Below, one piece after another: positions 30,978 through 44,000 of a stretch of 64,000 bases of DNA (its first letter is position 1; every line of letters begins with the position of its first letter). The stretch comes from Phaseolus vulgaris (taxonomy: Eukaryota; Streptophyta; Magnoliopsida; Fabales; Fabaceae), in contig NC_023749.2 in NCBI RefSeq assembly GCF_000499845.2, forward strand, positions 43,775,608-43,839,607. The letters run 5' to 3'. Both the position numbers and the translations under genes were made by a program. Below the pieces are notes generated by a model. The model was not told the origin of the DNA and made no database searches. It saw only the letters and a program-made list of their open reading frames with translations.

Positions 30978-32885
30978 CTAACCACATAAATCATTAGGCT
31001 CAGAAGAGAAGAAATGTTGAATAGAAGATTCTTTTTTTATAAGATTTTGTTTTTGAAGCCTTGTAAATTTGTATAGAGTAATTAAGATTTTCTAATTCAG
31101 TCTTTAAATTTTTGTATTAGACTTTTTGGGCCTTGTATTTGGGCAAATTTTTAGATTAGAATTGAAGAGCTTGAAGGGAAGTCTACTAGGCATCCACATA
31201 GGCATCACATCAACACCTATATTGAGCCTTTTTCATTCCTTTTCCCAAAGTGACTATTCTTCTTCCACATGAAACAATGATGAGCCTTCTACTTGCATTA
31301 TCCTCTTTCTAATGCCACTTGTCACATCTTGAATGGAGAGCTTTGAGGTACATTGATTACCACATGGAAACTCGTGAATGGAGATTTTTTAGGTGCCATA
31401 TGTCACTCCATGAATAGAGAGTTTTAAGTTCTATTATTCACTTTTGGCTCTATAAATAGAGAACTCTTCTATTGCAAAAATAAGACTTGATTTGATTAAT
31501 AAATTTTTGCTAGTTTGGTTTCCAGAATTTTTCTCAAGTCTCACTTTTCTTTTGCTCTCACTTTCTAAGTGTAGAAGCCTTAGAAAAAGTTAGAAGGTTG
31601 GCCTAACCTCCTTCCTAGCACCATTATCCAAACCCAAACCCATTCATGTGCTTACCCATTTCTACTTAATTCTTTCGTTGCCTTGTCTTCTCTAATCATT
31701 CAAACAATCTACAACCGAAGAACTTAAGGAAGGAGAGGGAGAACTACATCAGTTTGTACTCAAAGCTTCAATTTTTTCATCAAAAAATTAAAAAGAGATA
31801 AGTTATTGGTTGTTTCCTTTCTCTTTTTTCTTGTTCTTTGTTGAACCAAACCATATTGTATTTTATTTTTTGTTGTTCTTCATTTTCCTCAAGAGGGGTT
31901 GAGTCATATTCATTTTAATTGTTGTAGAGTTATCAGTTTTCAAGTATAGATATTTCTTTGTGTTCCTTGTTGCGTACAAAATATAACCTACCATGTTTGA
32001 TGTTGATTTTTGTTTTGGTTTAGTTTTAGCTTTTTTTGCTTTTGTTCTTGGTAAACTGACTGAGTTTCTTGATGTTTGGGGTCTTGTGTTGAGTTTTTGT
32101 GTTGTTTTGATTTAGTTTTCTATTTGGGTTTTGTCTTGTCATGTTTCCCCTTTCAATTGTAAAAAAAAAAAATTCTATGATTAGTAGTGTATCCAAGGTG
32201 ATTGATAAAATGTCTATGAGTTTCACACCAAGTGTTTGTGAAAATGCCTCATATGAAAATCACATTGTATAAGCTTTTGGTGGATTTTTGGTTTTAGTTT
32301 TGAGTTATAAACTTACTATTAGGTCATTAGTAAGTCTCTTGCATTACAATTTCCTTTGTGTCTAGTAGTTGTGTTATTTTGCTGAATTATTTAGGTTTCA
32401 ATCTTGCTGCCAAAATTGCGTGACATTGCTATGGATTGGAAAATTTATTGTGATCAAAATGCTTGTCCAAATCAGTTGAAATTCAATATGTCATTGATGT
32501 TGGGTTAAAAAGGAACATCAAAATTCCAAATAGAAAAATTATGATAAATTTGAATAGGCAGGACATTCATTGTCAAAATCGGGTTTGTGCGGGAATTTTA
32601 GCTCTCAATATTGATTTGTTAAAAATAATCAAGTGATCTATTTGACTTGAAATTTTAAGAGGATGATGCTTGAGATGTTACCTATAACTGTTAAAATTTC
32701 ATAACCAAATTTCATAAAGATCATTTTACATAAATTTGGGAAGTTTAGTTGCTTGTGGGAAATAAGATTAATATATAATTCTCCATGAAAGAAGAACCTT
32801 TTGACTTCCTGCTTCTTCTTCCATTCGTCTCACCATGGCCCTAGTAAGTGGTCTAATGTGCATCTTCTCAGATGGTCCTCCATCG
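30978..32885. other. Unassigned stretch with a promoter-like block
   Basis: There is no coding frame. A TATA-like block (GGCTCTATAAATAGAGAAC, about 31446) is followed by a pyrimidine-rich leader and looks like U3/R of an LTR, perhaps a worn family S or gypsy LTR. I could not find the ends. The rest is AT-rich. Confidence 0.3.
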
Positions 32886-34011
32886 TGTTGAATCAAGTGT
32901 GTTCAAGCTTTGAAGAATCCAAACCCTTTGGAGTTTGATGGAAGGTTGGATGTGCTTGTTGTTGCCAAGGTGTTTTAGAATATGATTTGGGGTAGATTAT
33001 CTGTGTAAATCCACTCTTGATTGAATCTAAAGCTTAAGCATTCTTAAACCTTTTAATTGAAAGTGTTTTTCAAACTAAGTGAAAAACAACCTGTTGTTTT
33101 ATCGAAACAACCGATTGTTTTATACTTAGGTGTTTTTAGAAAGGTTGAAAACTGTTTTTGATGGTTGACTTGCTGTCAAACCAAAACAACTGATTGATTT
33201 GAGCATTCAATTGATTGTTTGTTTTGGGACCATAACAGAAAACTGTTTTGTGCTTTGACTGAGCATTAAATGATTTTATAACTGATTACGCTCCAGTTTT
33301 AAATGCTTTGGCCAGTCTTTGAAAGCAATAAATAGTTTATTCAGATTATGTAACAAACAAAAACTAAGATTTAATAAAAAGAAAAACAGATTTGAGTTTT
33401 TCACTGATTTTGCTTTTGAAGAGTTGAAGTTTGCTTTGTGAAGCTTTGATCAAGAGAGTGTGAAATAGGATTTTCATCTTGTATTGATTTCATATTTTTT
33501 CTGTAACAAGTGTAATCCTTTTGTACTTTGAAGAAACTCTGTGTGTGAAGCTCAGAAGTGTTGTGTGCTCTTGAGGTTGTCAAGATCAACATTCTTAGTA
33601 GTGTTTATGATGAGGCAAAGGAAGTGTGTGTCTTGAGGGGATCAAGGTCACTTCTTTGGTGGTGTTATAAGTAATCTAGGGTTGATTGCTTAGTGGATTC
33701 CCCAATGATTTCTGGGAAGACTGGATGTAGCTCTTGGTTAAAAGTGAACCAGTATAAACTTGTGTGTACAATCTCTCTATCCCTTGAACTCTTTAATTTC
33801 AGTTTATATTTGTGAACTGGTATAAACAACCGATTGTTTCTGCGAAACAACTGATTGTTTTTCTGGTGCTGTACTAAATTGCTTTGTGTTTTTGGCAAAC
33901 TGAATTCTTAATCAAGTTTTCTCGAAGTAATTTCATTCTAGACTTAAAAGTTTGCGAAAACCCTTTTTAAACCATTCACCCCCCTCTAGTTTAAAGCCAT
34001 ACATTATAACA
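32886..34011 (+). mobile_element. Solo LTR of the copia B family
   Basis: The LTR is 1126 bp, begins TGTTGAATCAAGTGTG and ends ACATTATAACA. The likely duplication is CATCG/CATCA (32881-32885, 34012-34016), one mismatch. It carries repeated AACAACCGATTGTTTT words near 33106, 33189-33220 and 33824-33850. There is no internal region. Confidence 0.8.
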
Positions 34012-35399
34012 CATCAAACATGGTCATGCTTCGTCTATAAGACGATAGTTAAGTTCAATAGAAAATCATGAAAACATGTAAGTGTTTCATCTGACAAACA
34101 ATATAACACTGTGCAATTTTATTTTATGTCTGACAAAGCATGTACATGTTGAGATGATGAGCATGTAGAAGTAATCTAACCTCATACTAAATGAAAAAGA
34201 TATAAATGTTTATTCTATGTTGCAGGGAATGTTTACTACTTCTGTTTGCCAAAGAGATCCATTAGCAAAAAATTTATAGGCTAAGGAGACTCCTAAGATG
34301 ACTATTGAGTTCTAAAAAATACTTTCCAAGCAAGAAATTCTCCACTCATGAGTTGACACATGGAATCAAAGATCCATTTGAAGAAAATAAGAAATATGAG
34401 AAGAACATATAAGATGTATAAAGTTTTTTTTTTATTATTTTGAAAATATTTAAAAAAAATTAAGAGTATAAGAAGAAGTACCTCTCTTAAAAGAAGATTG
34501 TAACATACAAAGAGGTTTGGATGACAATGATGAAGAAAAGTAAGGAAAAGAAAAATGTAAGAAAGGGCATTTGCATTAAGGTCAATGTACTCCTTAACTA
34601 AAAGATAGTTAGTATGGACCCAAGAAGTACTCTTATTTATATATTTATTTTTCTGTTTTTGTACCTTATGAATTGGCCAAAACTTTTTATCTTCTTGTGT
34701 TATTTCAAAAATATCTTCACAAGGTTTTTTAACAAGATCTGGTTTAACTTTAGACAATTTTTTTAGATATATTATCACAAGAATTTTCTAAAGATAAGTT
34801 TACTTCAATGTCTAGTTCAACTCCAGACAAAGAATTTTCTTGAGTTATTTTCTTCAATTTTCAAACTTGGGATTCTAAAAATTCATTTTCATGGAAAATA
34901 ATTTGAGTATAAGTAAAATTTTATCACCATGAGTTGGAAAAGATTGATGATCAAAAGAAGTTTCGAAACTATGTTTTTCCTTATCATCAAACGAGATTAT
35001 AGGCTACTCAAGACATGGAGTATATGAATAAAAGATGTGACTCTTTTCCTCTTTTTCTCTTTGTTCATTTTCTTTTTTCTCTCTAACAATATTTTGAAAC
35101 ATTTATTTAAACTCTTTTTCTCTTCTAACATATTATTTTTCTACCTCTATAAATTTTTGACCTATTATAATAAATTTCTTCAAACCTTGAAAACCAGGTG
35201 TAGAAATAGGGTCAACAAAAGATATCTTTTTATAAGGCACCTCCCTAAAGTGTGGTTTGGATGGGTAACCCTCCCTCTTGTCATCATTCCTAGGGTATGA
35301 GGTGTTAGGGTATGCAATTATATAATGATGGTTATAATATGAAGGTAGAACAAATGTTCTTCAATTCAATCTAGTTTAAAATGTCCAATTTGCGACCAA
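34012..35399. other. Unassigned AT-rich stretch
   Basis: No recognisable gene or repeat family. An open frame on the minus strand (34302-34778) is low complexity and hydrophobic, with no domain I know. It may be the worn 3' part of CACTA 3 or older sequence. Confidence 0.25.
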
Positions 35400-36254
35400 T
35401 CCTAACATCATATTGCCTTTGTTTCCACCAAGCCCTTTTGACAACTTCTTAGCATGCATTACATCTATACAATGTCTGACTTTTAACCTCGACCAGTACG
35501 AAAGATCAAAGAAGATTGATTTTTTCTTCCAAATGTTTGTCACAAATGACTTTTTTTTTTACTTACTGAAGGCATGCTCTATGTTATTTACCTTTTCGTA
35601 AACCTCAACACCAGTTAATGGAGTTGGTGGACCACTAGTCTCTTGATGTCCATTAAAGGCTTTTTTCAACCTCCGGTAAGGATGATGACTTCTAAGAAAC
35701 CTCTGATATTGAAGATATATTGTCTTTCTTCCATGTTTCAATTGTTGAGAAGTGGTGTCTTCTTCACATATTGGACATGCTTTATGACCTTTAACACTAT
35801 ACCCTGATAAGTTACCATATGCCGGAAAGTCATTGATGGTGCAAAATAACATGTCATGCATCTTGAAAGTTTCGTTAGCAAATCCTTCAAATACAACACC
35901 CTGATCCCACATTAACTTCAAATCTTCAATTAGGGGACTTATATAAACATCTATGTCATTCCCTGGCTGTTTCGGAACGGATATCATCATAGACAACATC
36001 ATGTATTTTCGCTTCATGCACAATCAAGGAGGTAAGTTGTAAATAACTAGTAAAACAGACCATGAACTGTGATTCATACTCATATTACCAAACGGATTCA
36101 TTTAGTTTGTAGCTAAACCAAGTCAGATATTTCTTGATTCTTTACCAAACTCTGGAAAATCGTCATCAAATTTCTTCCATTGAATAGAATCAGCTGGATG
36201 TCGGTACATGCCATCACATTTCCTCTCATCTGCATGTCATCTAAGATTCTTAGC
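35400..36254 (-). pseudogene. CACTA 3 transposase, central TNP2 part
   Basis: The open frame 36023-35559 reads CMKRKYMMLSMMISVPKQPG, NDIDVYISPLIEDLKLMWDQG and MLFCTINDFPAYGNLSGYSV, then KGHKACPICEEDT, the core of Transposase_21 (TNP2). Before it, 36254-36040 gives MYRHPADSIQWKKFDDDFPE and ESRNI with a stop. After it, VRHCIDVMHAKK near 35455 marks the DxMH block, then the match ends. Frameshifts and stops make it nonfunctional. Confidence 0.85.
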
Positions 36255-38749
36255 CACTACAAAAAAACGTGTATAAAGCGGCGATTATTTTCGCAAAAAT
36301 TGGCATTTTTAACCGCCGCATTATACGTCTGTGGTGGTACTGCGTACCGCCAAAATTCTTGCCGCCACAAAGTTTAATGTGGTGGTCAATTGAGAACCGT
36401 TGTAGCAGACGCCATATTATGCATTGTATAAAGTGGCGGTTTTAAGCGTGTAATTGGCGTCAATTATAAATGTCATAATTTTAAAACTAGGTAAACCAAT
36501 TCTAACGTAAATAGTGGTAGTTTTAACTACCACTTAATACAATATAGTGTGGCATTTATAATACACTTTATAACCGTCATAATTCGAATATTAAATATTT
36601 AATTTTATTTTTAATATTTATAATAATTTATTTAATTCTATTTTATAATTTGATTTCATAATATTATTTAATTTCATATTATAATTATAATTAAACTTTA
36701 ATTTTATTTTTATTTTTAACATTTATAATAATTTATTTAATTCTATTTTATAATATTAATTAATTTGATATTATAATTAAATTTCACTACACATTTATGT
36801 TTCATAATATAATTAAAATTGATAAATATAATAATCAAAAGATGACTTCATCCATTGATTGAGAGAACAAAGTTGATAATGTCAAACTAATCCAAAGAAC
36901 AAGTAAATTAAATTGTCAAAATATAAATTGTTTCAATTTCTAAACATATTACAAGTAAATTCCCATTCCTAATTTATCTTACTGCCTCCACTTGATCTTA
37001 TATTCTATTTGGTGATATATTCTAGTTTCATGATGGAGCATGAATGCCGATGAAGTGGTGATTATCAACTCCTGCAGATACCATAAGGGCTGTCAACTTA
37101 GCGGCAATACACACAGAAAAATGGGATAGATACTAACTAAGGTTAGCATTCAACAACCAAAAAATATTCAAATAAAACTAGTTGCAAGAGAGGTGTGCAT
37201 CTTATTTCCAGAGTAAATAAAAAACCAATGTATGCCATAAAATGTGTCATTGAAGAAATAGTTTGTGTTATGAGACAGACAAAAAACCAGACTCATCCCA
37301 CCATCACTCGTAGACTAAGTTGCATGATACGTGTAAATTTAGTTTAAATGACAATATTGGTCTTTCAAAGATGATACCAACACACACTGGTCCTCAATTT
37401 ATAAATACATCAAATCAATAACATGATCAAATTGGTTTTAAATTTTCACATTTTATCATCAAATTGTTTTTTTTAAGGAAAACCAATGCCATTAATTATC
37501 ATCAAAGCAACAATCTTTGGAGAACCAATCTAACCTCACATATATCTTTAGAGGACCAAAATGAATGTTAATTATATAGATAATGAAAAACAGAACATCA
37601 TGGAAATTTTATATTGTAAAGTATAAACTAACACTTGAATTACAATCGACCATAATGAATTCACGAAATATTAGTTAATACCTTTAAGTGTTCAAGGGGA
37701 AAAGTTCCTAATATTGCCTCTGTGCTTCGTAAATTTTATTTTATAACCCTATCTAAATTCATATGTTATTTAAGAAACATGGCCACTGAACTAGCTATCC
37801 TTATCCTAGTTCACAACTATTTCATACTTCCATAGCAACCCATCCCTTCCCAAAAAAATAAAATAACCCTTTATATCCAGTGAATATTGAAAGCATCAAA
37901 CACATCCAAAACTAAATTAACAAAAATAGCTTCAACCTTAAATGGAACTTAAACAATAACTACACAACAAAATAGATTCCCCTACATTACCTTAAATGAT
38001 CCAAAAGTTACGCCCTTTTTCCGATTAGTCAACTGAGCCATCATGAGTTTGTCATATGCCTTTTCCAGATGAATTATACATTCACAGCGCACAACATCCC
38101 ACACATTAGTGCATTAAAATTTGACCTCTTAAAACATGTCATGTGTCAGTATCACAATACCAATTTTAATGTTTTGCCAATTTCAATTTTCATCATAACA
38201 TCTATTTTGTCAATTAGAAGTTTGGATGGCCAGGTCCTAAAAATTAGCAAAGCTATAATAACTAACTAGTTACATAAGAGGGCACCAGATGGACATACAT
38301 ACCTTAACGATGGAATCTTGGACAACCTGTCAAGCAATATCTAGTCTAGAATACATCAGAGAGACAACTAATTTCAGTTTATGGTTTAATTCCTCCTCAT
38401 ATTCTTAATTGATATTGCCAACAACATTCATGGTACCTATGAAATATGCAAACAGGTTTGAGTAGTCAATTTTTAAGGTTGTGCACAAGCCTTTCACTAA
38501 TTTGGTAGAAGCTTCCCTACTCATTACATGTTTAGATACTATTGTTGGAATCAAAATCATAACTTTTTGCATAAAGAAGTTCTAAAATTTCAAGGTTGAT
38601 TTATGTTTTATGTTACCCGTTTCGAATGAATTCATGGATGCCTATTAAGTCAAGATGCTGTCACATTAAGAAAATTTTTAAAAAAACATCAAACTCAAAT
38701 TGTATTCAATAAATGAATTGAAATTTAAATGATGTTGCTTGTGTCTCAC

Positions 38750-38905
38750 CTCAGCTAAAAGTTGGTCAGCAAATATTCTTGCTATTGGTGAATTAACTTC
38801 ACGCATATGAGCAATTGGGGAAAGCTTTGCAGCTGATCTCAACATGTTGAACACTTGTCCTCCAGATAAAGTAGTAAAAGCCATTAAGGTTCCATAAATT
38901 TCAAA
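38750..38905 (-). pseudogene. Captured exon resembling a plant acid lipase (alpha/beta hydrolase)
   Basis: The minus strand reads YGTLMAFTTLSGGQVFNMLR then SAAKLSPIAHM and FADQLLAEV, followed by a GTGAGA donor at 38749. This resembles the segment after the GHSLG nucleophile elbow in plant triacylglycerol lipase 1/2-like (lysosomal acid lipase family) proteins. The elbow itself is worn or lies outside the exon (EIYGT where HSLGT is expected). It is a gene fragment inside CACTA 2, not a working gene. The identification is from memory of the family. Confidence 0.5.
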
Positions 38906-39059
38906 CAAAAATCAATTTATTTTATGGATACATCTCATTATCATATACATAAAATTTGAAAACTAGGAATGTATCCTTTAGATAGACTCACATTATTATA
39001 TGAAATAATGTAAATCATAGTATATACAATGTACAAATATGTATATGTTACAGTTTTGA

Positions 39060-39460
39060 TATATCTCTTCACTCTCGCTCACCACAGAAGCCACGTCGCA
39101 CGCTGCACCACCACTATCGTGCACATGCGCACGCCACTCAAGTAGTCGTAGCACCACCACCGTCGCACACCTTCGCGCGCCACCTACACAGTCACGACGC
39201 CGCTCCAACGCCGCCACACCAGCGCACCAGAGCGCAACCCAAACGAGTCTGTGCCGTCGTCGCACCAGCATACCAGAGCACCCCTAATGAGCTCGCGCCA
39301 CCGCCACACACTGCACCCACTATCGCACCCTCATCCCGCGCCACCAACACTGGGTTACCATACCACCGCACCACCAATCCGCACTGCCAACATGAACCAC
39401 CACAGTCACTCACACAACTGGGGAACGAACGACCACCAACACAAACCATAGCCATTCTGA
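39060..39460. other. GC-rich block inside CACTA 2
   Basis: A CGC/CAC-rich stretch stands out from the AT-rich element around it. Open frames run on both strands as expected from composition, and none has a domain I recognise. It may be the 5' end of another captured gene. Confidence 0.35.
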
Positions 39461-39840
39461 AACTCTTCGCAGGAAGGTAGGTTTCTTAAGTGTTTTGCAG
39501 GGAGAGAGGGGGAAGAGGGGAAGAGGGGAAGAGTGGTAGGTTTCGTGAGAGAGAGGGAAATTGTTTAGCAGAGGGAGGGAAAAATGTTTTGGTGTGAGTG
39601 TATTCACTTTCCAAGAGTAACAAAAAAGTTTAAGAAAAAATTGGAAATAAAGAGGAATTGTGTAGGAGGGAAAGCAAAAGCAGGAATTTTATTCTGAAGG
39701 ATAATTGTGGCAGTTAAAAATGTCATATTTTAAAGGATCATTGTGGCGGTTACTAAAATGTCGTATTATACGGCAGATTGTGGCAGTTATTAATAACCGC
39801 CATATTAAAACCGCCATTTTATACACGTTTTTTTGTAGTG

Positions 39841-40670
39841 AGCATCGTTTGGGTTTGCAAACAAATGCTTCATCCTTTGAATGATGGGAAGATACCACAT
39901 AACCTTCATTGGGGGTCCATGCTTTTCTATCTCTTCAATAGTATCATCATCTTTTTGTTTCAACTTATAACGTGATAACCCACACCTTAAACAACTTTTC
40001 AACAATTCAAAATCTTTCCTGTGTAATTTACAATCATTAGGACATGCATGTATCTTTTTATACTCCATACCCATTGGATAAAGAATCTTGTTGGCCTCAT
40101 AATTACGATTAGGTAGGGTATTTCCCTCTGGAAGCATATCCTTCAACAACTGAAGCAATTCCGTGAAGCTTTTGTCAGTCTATCCATTTATTGCCTTCAA
40201 ATTCATCAATCTTAACACCGCCGACAACCATGTGAAGTTAGTTGATCCAGGATACAATTGAGTCTCTACAACGCTTGACATACTTCCATATCCATGCGCT
40301 TTGCAAAAGAATCAGCTCCCACATCACGAATCATGTTCTCCAATCAATCATGATCTACATCATCATGTACTGCATCATCCGTGGTGGACCCCACGTATTC
40401 TTCATTTACGAAAACACGTGGTAAATTTAATAATTCACCATGCCATGTCTAAGTTGTATAAGAATGAAGAAACCTATCACATAGAAGGTGTTCCCTGATT
40501 ATCTTAACATCCAGTTCCATTCAAACAGTTAACGCACAGACACCTGATCTTTGCTCTATCATGACCACTATTATTATATTGCTCAAATTGTATAAATCCT
40601 TCTACTCCTCTTTCGTACTCATCACTTATGCGAAAAAAATTAATCCAATTTCGATCCATTATATTCTAGA
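39841..40670 (-). pseudogene. CACTA 3 transposase, N-terminal part
   Basis: The ATG is near 40662 (MDRNWINF, as in CACTA 1). The segment 40158-39845 is open and reads LLKDMLPEGNTLPNRNYEAN, SCLRCGLSRYKLK and GPPMKVMWYLPII, ending at ANPND where CACTA 2 interrupts; the codons resume at 36254. It lacks several stops present in CACTA 1, so this copy is slightly better preserved here. Confidence 0.82.
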
Positions 40671-40785
40671 ATAGTCACTCGGGTGTTTTCAAACGAGTGT
40701 TCGATCTCACACGTTTGTCGAGGGTCAAACACCCTCGGACTCAATACTAGCATGTGTCAATTGCCGAGGGTCAAACATCCTCGGA

Positions 40786-41013
40786 ATTGGTTGTTTCGAC
40801 AAAACAATAGGTTGTTTTTCACTTAGTTTGAAAACCACTTTAAACTTAAAAGATTTGAAAACACTTAAGCTTTAGATTCAACAAATAGTGGATTACAAAT
40901 ATAATCTACCCCATATCCTATTCTAAAGCACACCAGCAACTTCAAGCACCTTCAACTTTCCATCAAACACAAAGATTTGAATTCTTCAAAGCTTGAACAC
41001 ACTTGATTCAACA
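40786..41013 (-). repeat. Copia B family LTR fragment
   Basis: It matches 18800-19031 (AACAATAGGTTGTTTTTCAC... to ACTTGATTCAACA). On the minus strand this is the first about 228 bp of the LTR. It is joined at 40786 to CACTA 3 with no intact far end. Confidence 0.75.
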
Positions 41014-44000
41014 AACTCAAGCTAAGAGAAGAAACACACATCAGAAGATATTCTTCCTTTTAAACTTGTAGTAGACTAGGATTTTAAGTTTTTGGCTTTG
41101 TAGTGTGAGCCATACTTAGGATAGAATAAAGCTAAGATAGAGGAGGCATGAGTCCCTTCTAGAAATCCTCACTTGATAATACAACCAAAGGGGTTCTAGA
41201 AACATAGGGTGGGTTTATCAACTTCAAATCTAGATTGCCATGCAAGCTAGAGTTGTAGTAGCTTTCATGGCACGACATCTAGCTCAATCTGTCTTTAAAA
41301 AGAAATCATCCTTATGTATAATTAAGACTTGATTTGTGAGTAAGAAAACTTTGTACATTCATATTTCTATACTCTTTTGTCTTAACAATTTTTTTTGTTT
41401 TTCTAGAGTTCAAGTGAACCTAGGCTAGGACACGGATAAATAGTTTTCTACTTCTCCAAGTTTCTACCTGAAACTACTTTCACCGATTCACTTCCTCCCT
41501 TCCTTCATTCAATTCACATCTTCTTCTGCCTCCAAACCAAGCTTCATTAGGTTCATTTTGCTTAGAATTTCATGGAAGCAACTCGACGTCCATCGTGTGG
41601 TTACCGGAGCTAGTTTCGCTCCAAAGCTAAGTGTTCTTAGCTCATTTCCTTTGTTTTTTAACAATTAAATCTTCAATTTCATGTTTTTCATTGCAATTTT
41701 ACATATATTAATTCACTTCTATCAATTATGTTTAGGTTTCACGCATTTTAATCGGTTCAAATTGCTTAATCTTCCTTTAACCATCCAAAAGCGTGAAGTA
41801 TAGGCTTAAGATGCATGTGATATAAATGGTCTTACGTCTTGAGGTTTTGTTCCAATTCATTGACTTCCTTATGTTCCATTTGTTGAACCTAGGGCTTACA
41901 TTTGCACTGAATTGGAAATTTTGTTATAATTGATTTATGCCGAATTCTCACGTAAAATTTTAAACATAGACACTTCGAGATGTTCTAATTCGACCTATAA
42001 AAATTTACATAAACTTTTAATGAGCCATTTCCGAAACACTCTTGAAATAATATTTTGGTTTTCTCCATCTATTATAAAGCTTTTGGTAGGATTTCAATTT
42101 GAGGTGCTTATTTTTTTGTGTTGAACCTTAATTATTTCTTTTTAATTCCTTTTATACTCTTTGAGTTTTGTCATTAATCATTCCATTTAAGTGAAACTAT
42201 TCAAATTAGCTTTTCTTGATTTCTATTTCTTGACCTCTTGGATGTGCCATTGGTGTAGAAGGGAGGTTTATTTCAGGTTTAGTAGAACTTTTGAAGGAAG
42301 GATCCCTATAATATGTTTGTTTTCTATGTAAGCCCTCTCTATATTTATGATCCTCACACTCCTAATTCTTTATTTATCCCTCTCTTTAGATTCAAATCAG
42401 AAATTTCTAGTGTTTGTTTTTCTAGTGTGTCATGGACATTATGTAAATATTGAGTATGAAGATTACCATGAACACTAGATTGATGTGAAGGATTACCCAT
42501 AGTTGAATTGACACTGAAATTGTTTTCACAAATATTTAAAAATTTAGTTAAGTGATAAAATATTTTTGAAAATATTTTTTTATTTTTGTGAAGTAAATCA
42601 AGATTTCAAGTATGAGATTTCTCCAAGTTCACTCCCAAGAAAGTGAGGTGAGTCTCAATGGTCTGCTTAAATATAAAGACTTTCCTAACCAAAGCTTATC
42701 TCAGATATTTCTCAACACAAGTTCCCTCAAAGAACTTCAAAACAATTTTATAGACGAGCGTGAGTGAGTGAAATGCACAAATGAAAATAAAGATAACAGA
42801 AATATCTACCAATAAGCAACAAAAGATAAAACCTATGTATTACATAGACTTATAAAGCAAGAAAATAGAGGAAGGGAATTAAAAATAGAAATTAAAACAA
42901 TAAAGGAAAATGCTAGTGAAAGTAAACTAGTTTAATCCTAAGGTTCAAATGCAGGTGACACGAGGAGCCCCTTGACACACTTACAACACTAATGCACGTC
43001 AAATCTATGAAACATTTCTATTGGGATTGCCTTTGGAGAAAATTTCGATTCAACCCAAAAGTAAAAAAAACACACACAAAGGTTTTGTGATACAAAAAAT
43101 CAAGAAGAAAATGGAGCCAATTTTGATGAACCACTTAAAGCTTTTATGAAGTTGAACATCAAACTTTGTGCATTGAATTCTCTTGTCTCCTCCTATCCCT
43201 TTTATAAATTATCCATGAAAAATAGCACCACAAAGAAGAAACCCAAGAGTCCTCTTTCCTCAACACCAACAACTTGAAAACTCCAAAGCCTTCACCAACC
43301 AAGGAATCCAAGAACAAAGGCAATAAAAGAAAAATTTGGAAAGCTAAACCAAAATGAGATTAATGACACAAACTTCAATGGAAAACCGAAAAGAAAAGAC
43401 AAACAACAATTAAAGGTAAGAATAAAGGATAGCACAACAAAAAAATGAACCTAAGAATGACTCTAGAATGAATTACAAAAGAAAAATCTAGAGTGAAAAG
43501 ACACTGAACAATCAAGAATTTATGCCATATTTTTCCCATATTTTTCAGCAACTATTTTTGTATGAAATTTTTATCTAAGAACCTCAACACAAAATGTGAT
43601 CAAAGTCAACATATTTTGGGTCAAAAGAATGAATATTCTGAGAGAAACAAATCAAACACCACAACACTAAGGTTAAAAAAATGAAACTATTTTTCAACAC
43701 TGGCAAGGAGAACTCAAAACTTTATTGCTAAACTTTTACAATGAATTTAAGACTCAAATATCTATCACAGATCAAAACACATAATAAGGAAGGTTTGGTA
43801 AACATTTCAGGTCAAAAAACCTAAAGAATAAGGTGTAATAATTTTCAGACCTAGAGCAATAAACATTGAAAACTTGTTTTTCTGGGCAGAAAATGTCCTA
43901 GTTATTTTTGTTTATATCTTTTTTTTTTCTTTTCTGTTTTTGAACATTCCTTTTTAACTAGATACAAACAACATCCCAAATAACTTCTATAAAAAAATCA

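Larger units (their letters stand above)
36255..39840. mobile_element. CACTA 2: non-autonomous CACTA element carrying gene fragments
   Basis: The element is 3,586 bp with a perfect terminal inverted repeat of at least 23 bp (CACTACAAAAAAACGTGT...) and a 3-bp duplication AGC (36252-36254 and 39841-39843). Subterminal copies of GGCGGTT/AACCGCC words lie at 36280-36600 and 39700-39820. No transposase is recognisable. Internal sequence includes a lipase-like exon (38750-38905), other splice-flanked stretches and a GC-rich block (39060-39460). It would depend on a CACTA transposase supplied elsewhere. Confidence 0.88.
35400..40785 (-). mobile_element. CACTA 3: minus-strand CACTA remnant, host of CACTA 2
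   Basis: Its transposase lies in two pieces, 40670-39841 and 36254-35400, separated by CACTA 2. It is close to the CACTA 1 transposase and keeps the central part that CACTA 1 lost. Neither terminal CACTA repeat is present: the right side is cut by a copia LTR fragment at 40786 and the left side fades near 35400. Beside the start codon it has a duplicated GGTCAAACA(C/T)CCTCGGA word (about 40730-40783). Confidence 0.7.

Noticed and set aside
34302..34778. 158-codon minus-strand frame as a membrane protein gene
   Set aside because: It is low complexity, Leu/Phe-rich from T-rich DNA, with no homologue recognised and no gene context.
38996..39455. Minus-strand GC-rich frames as genes
   Set aside because: Overlapping frames are open in several phases at once, which is a composition effect.
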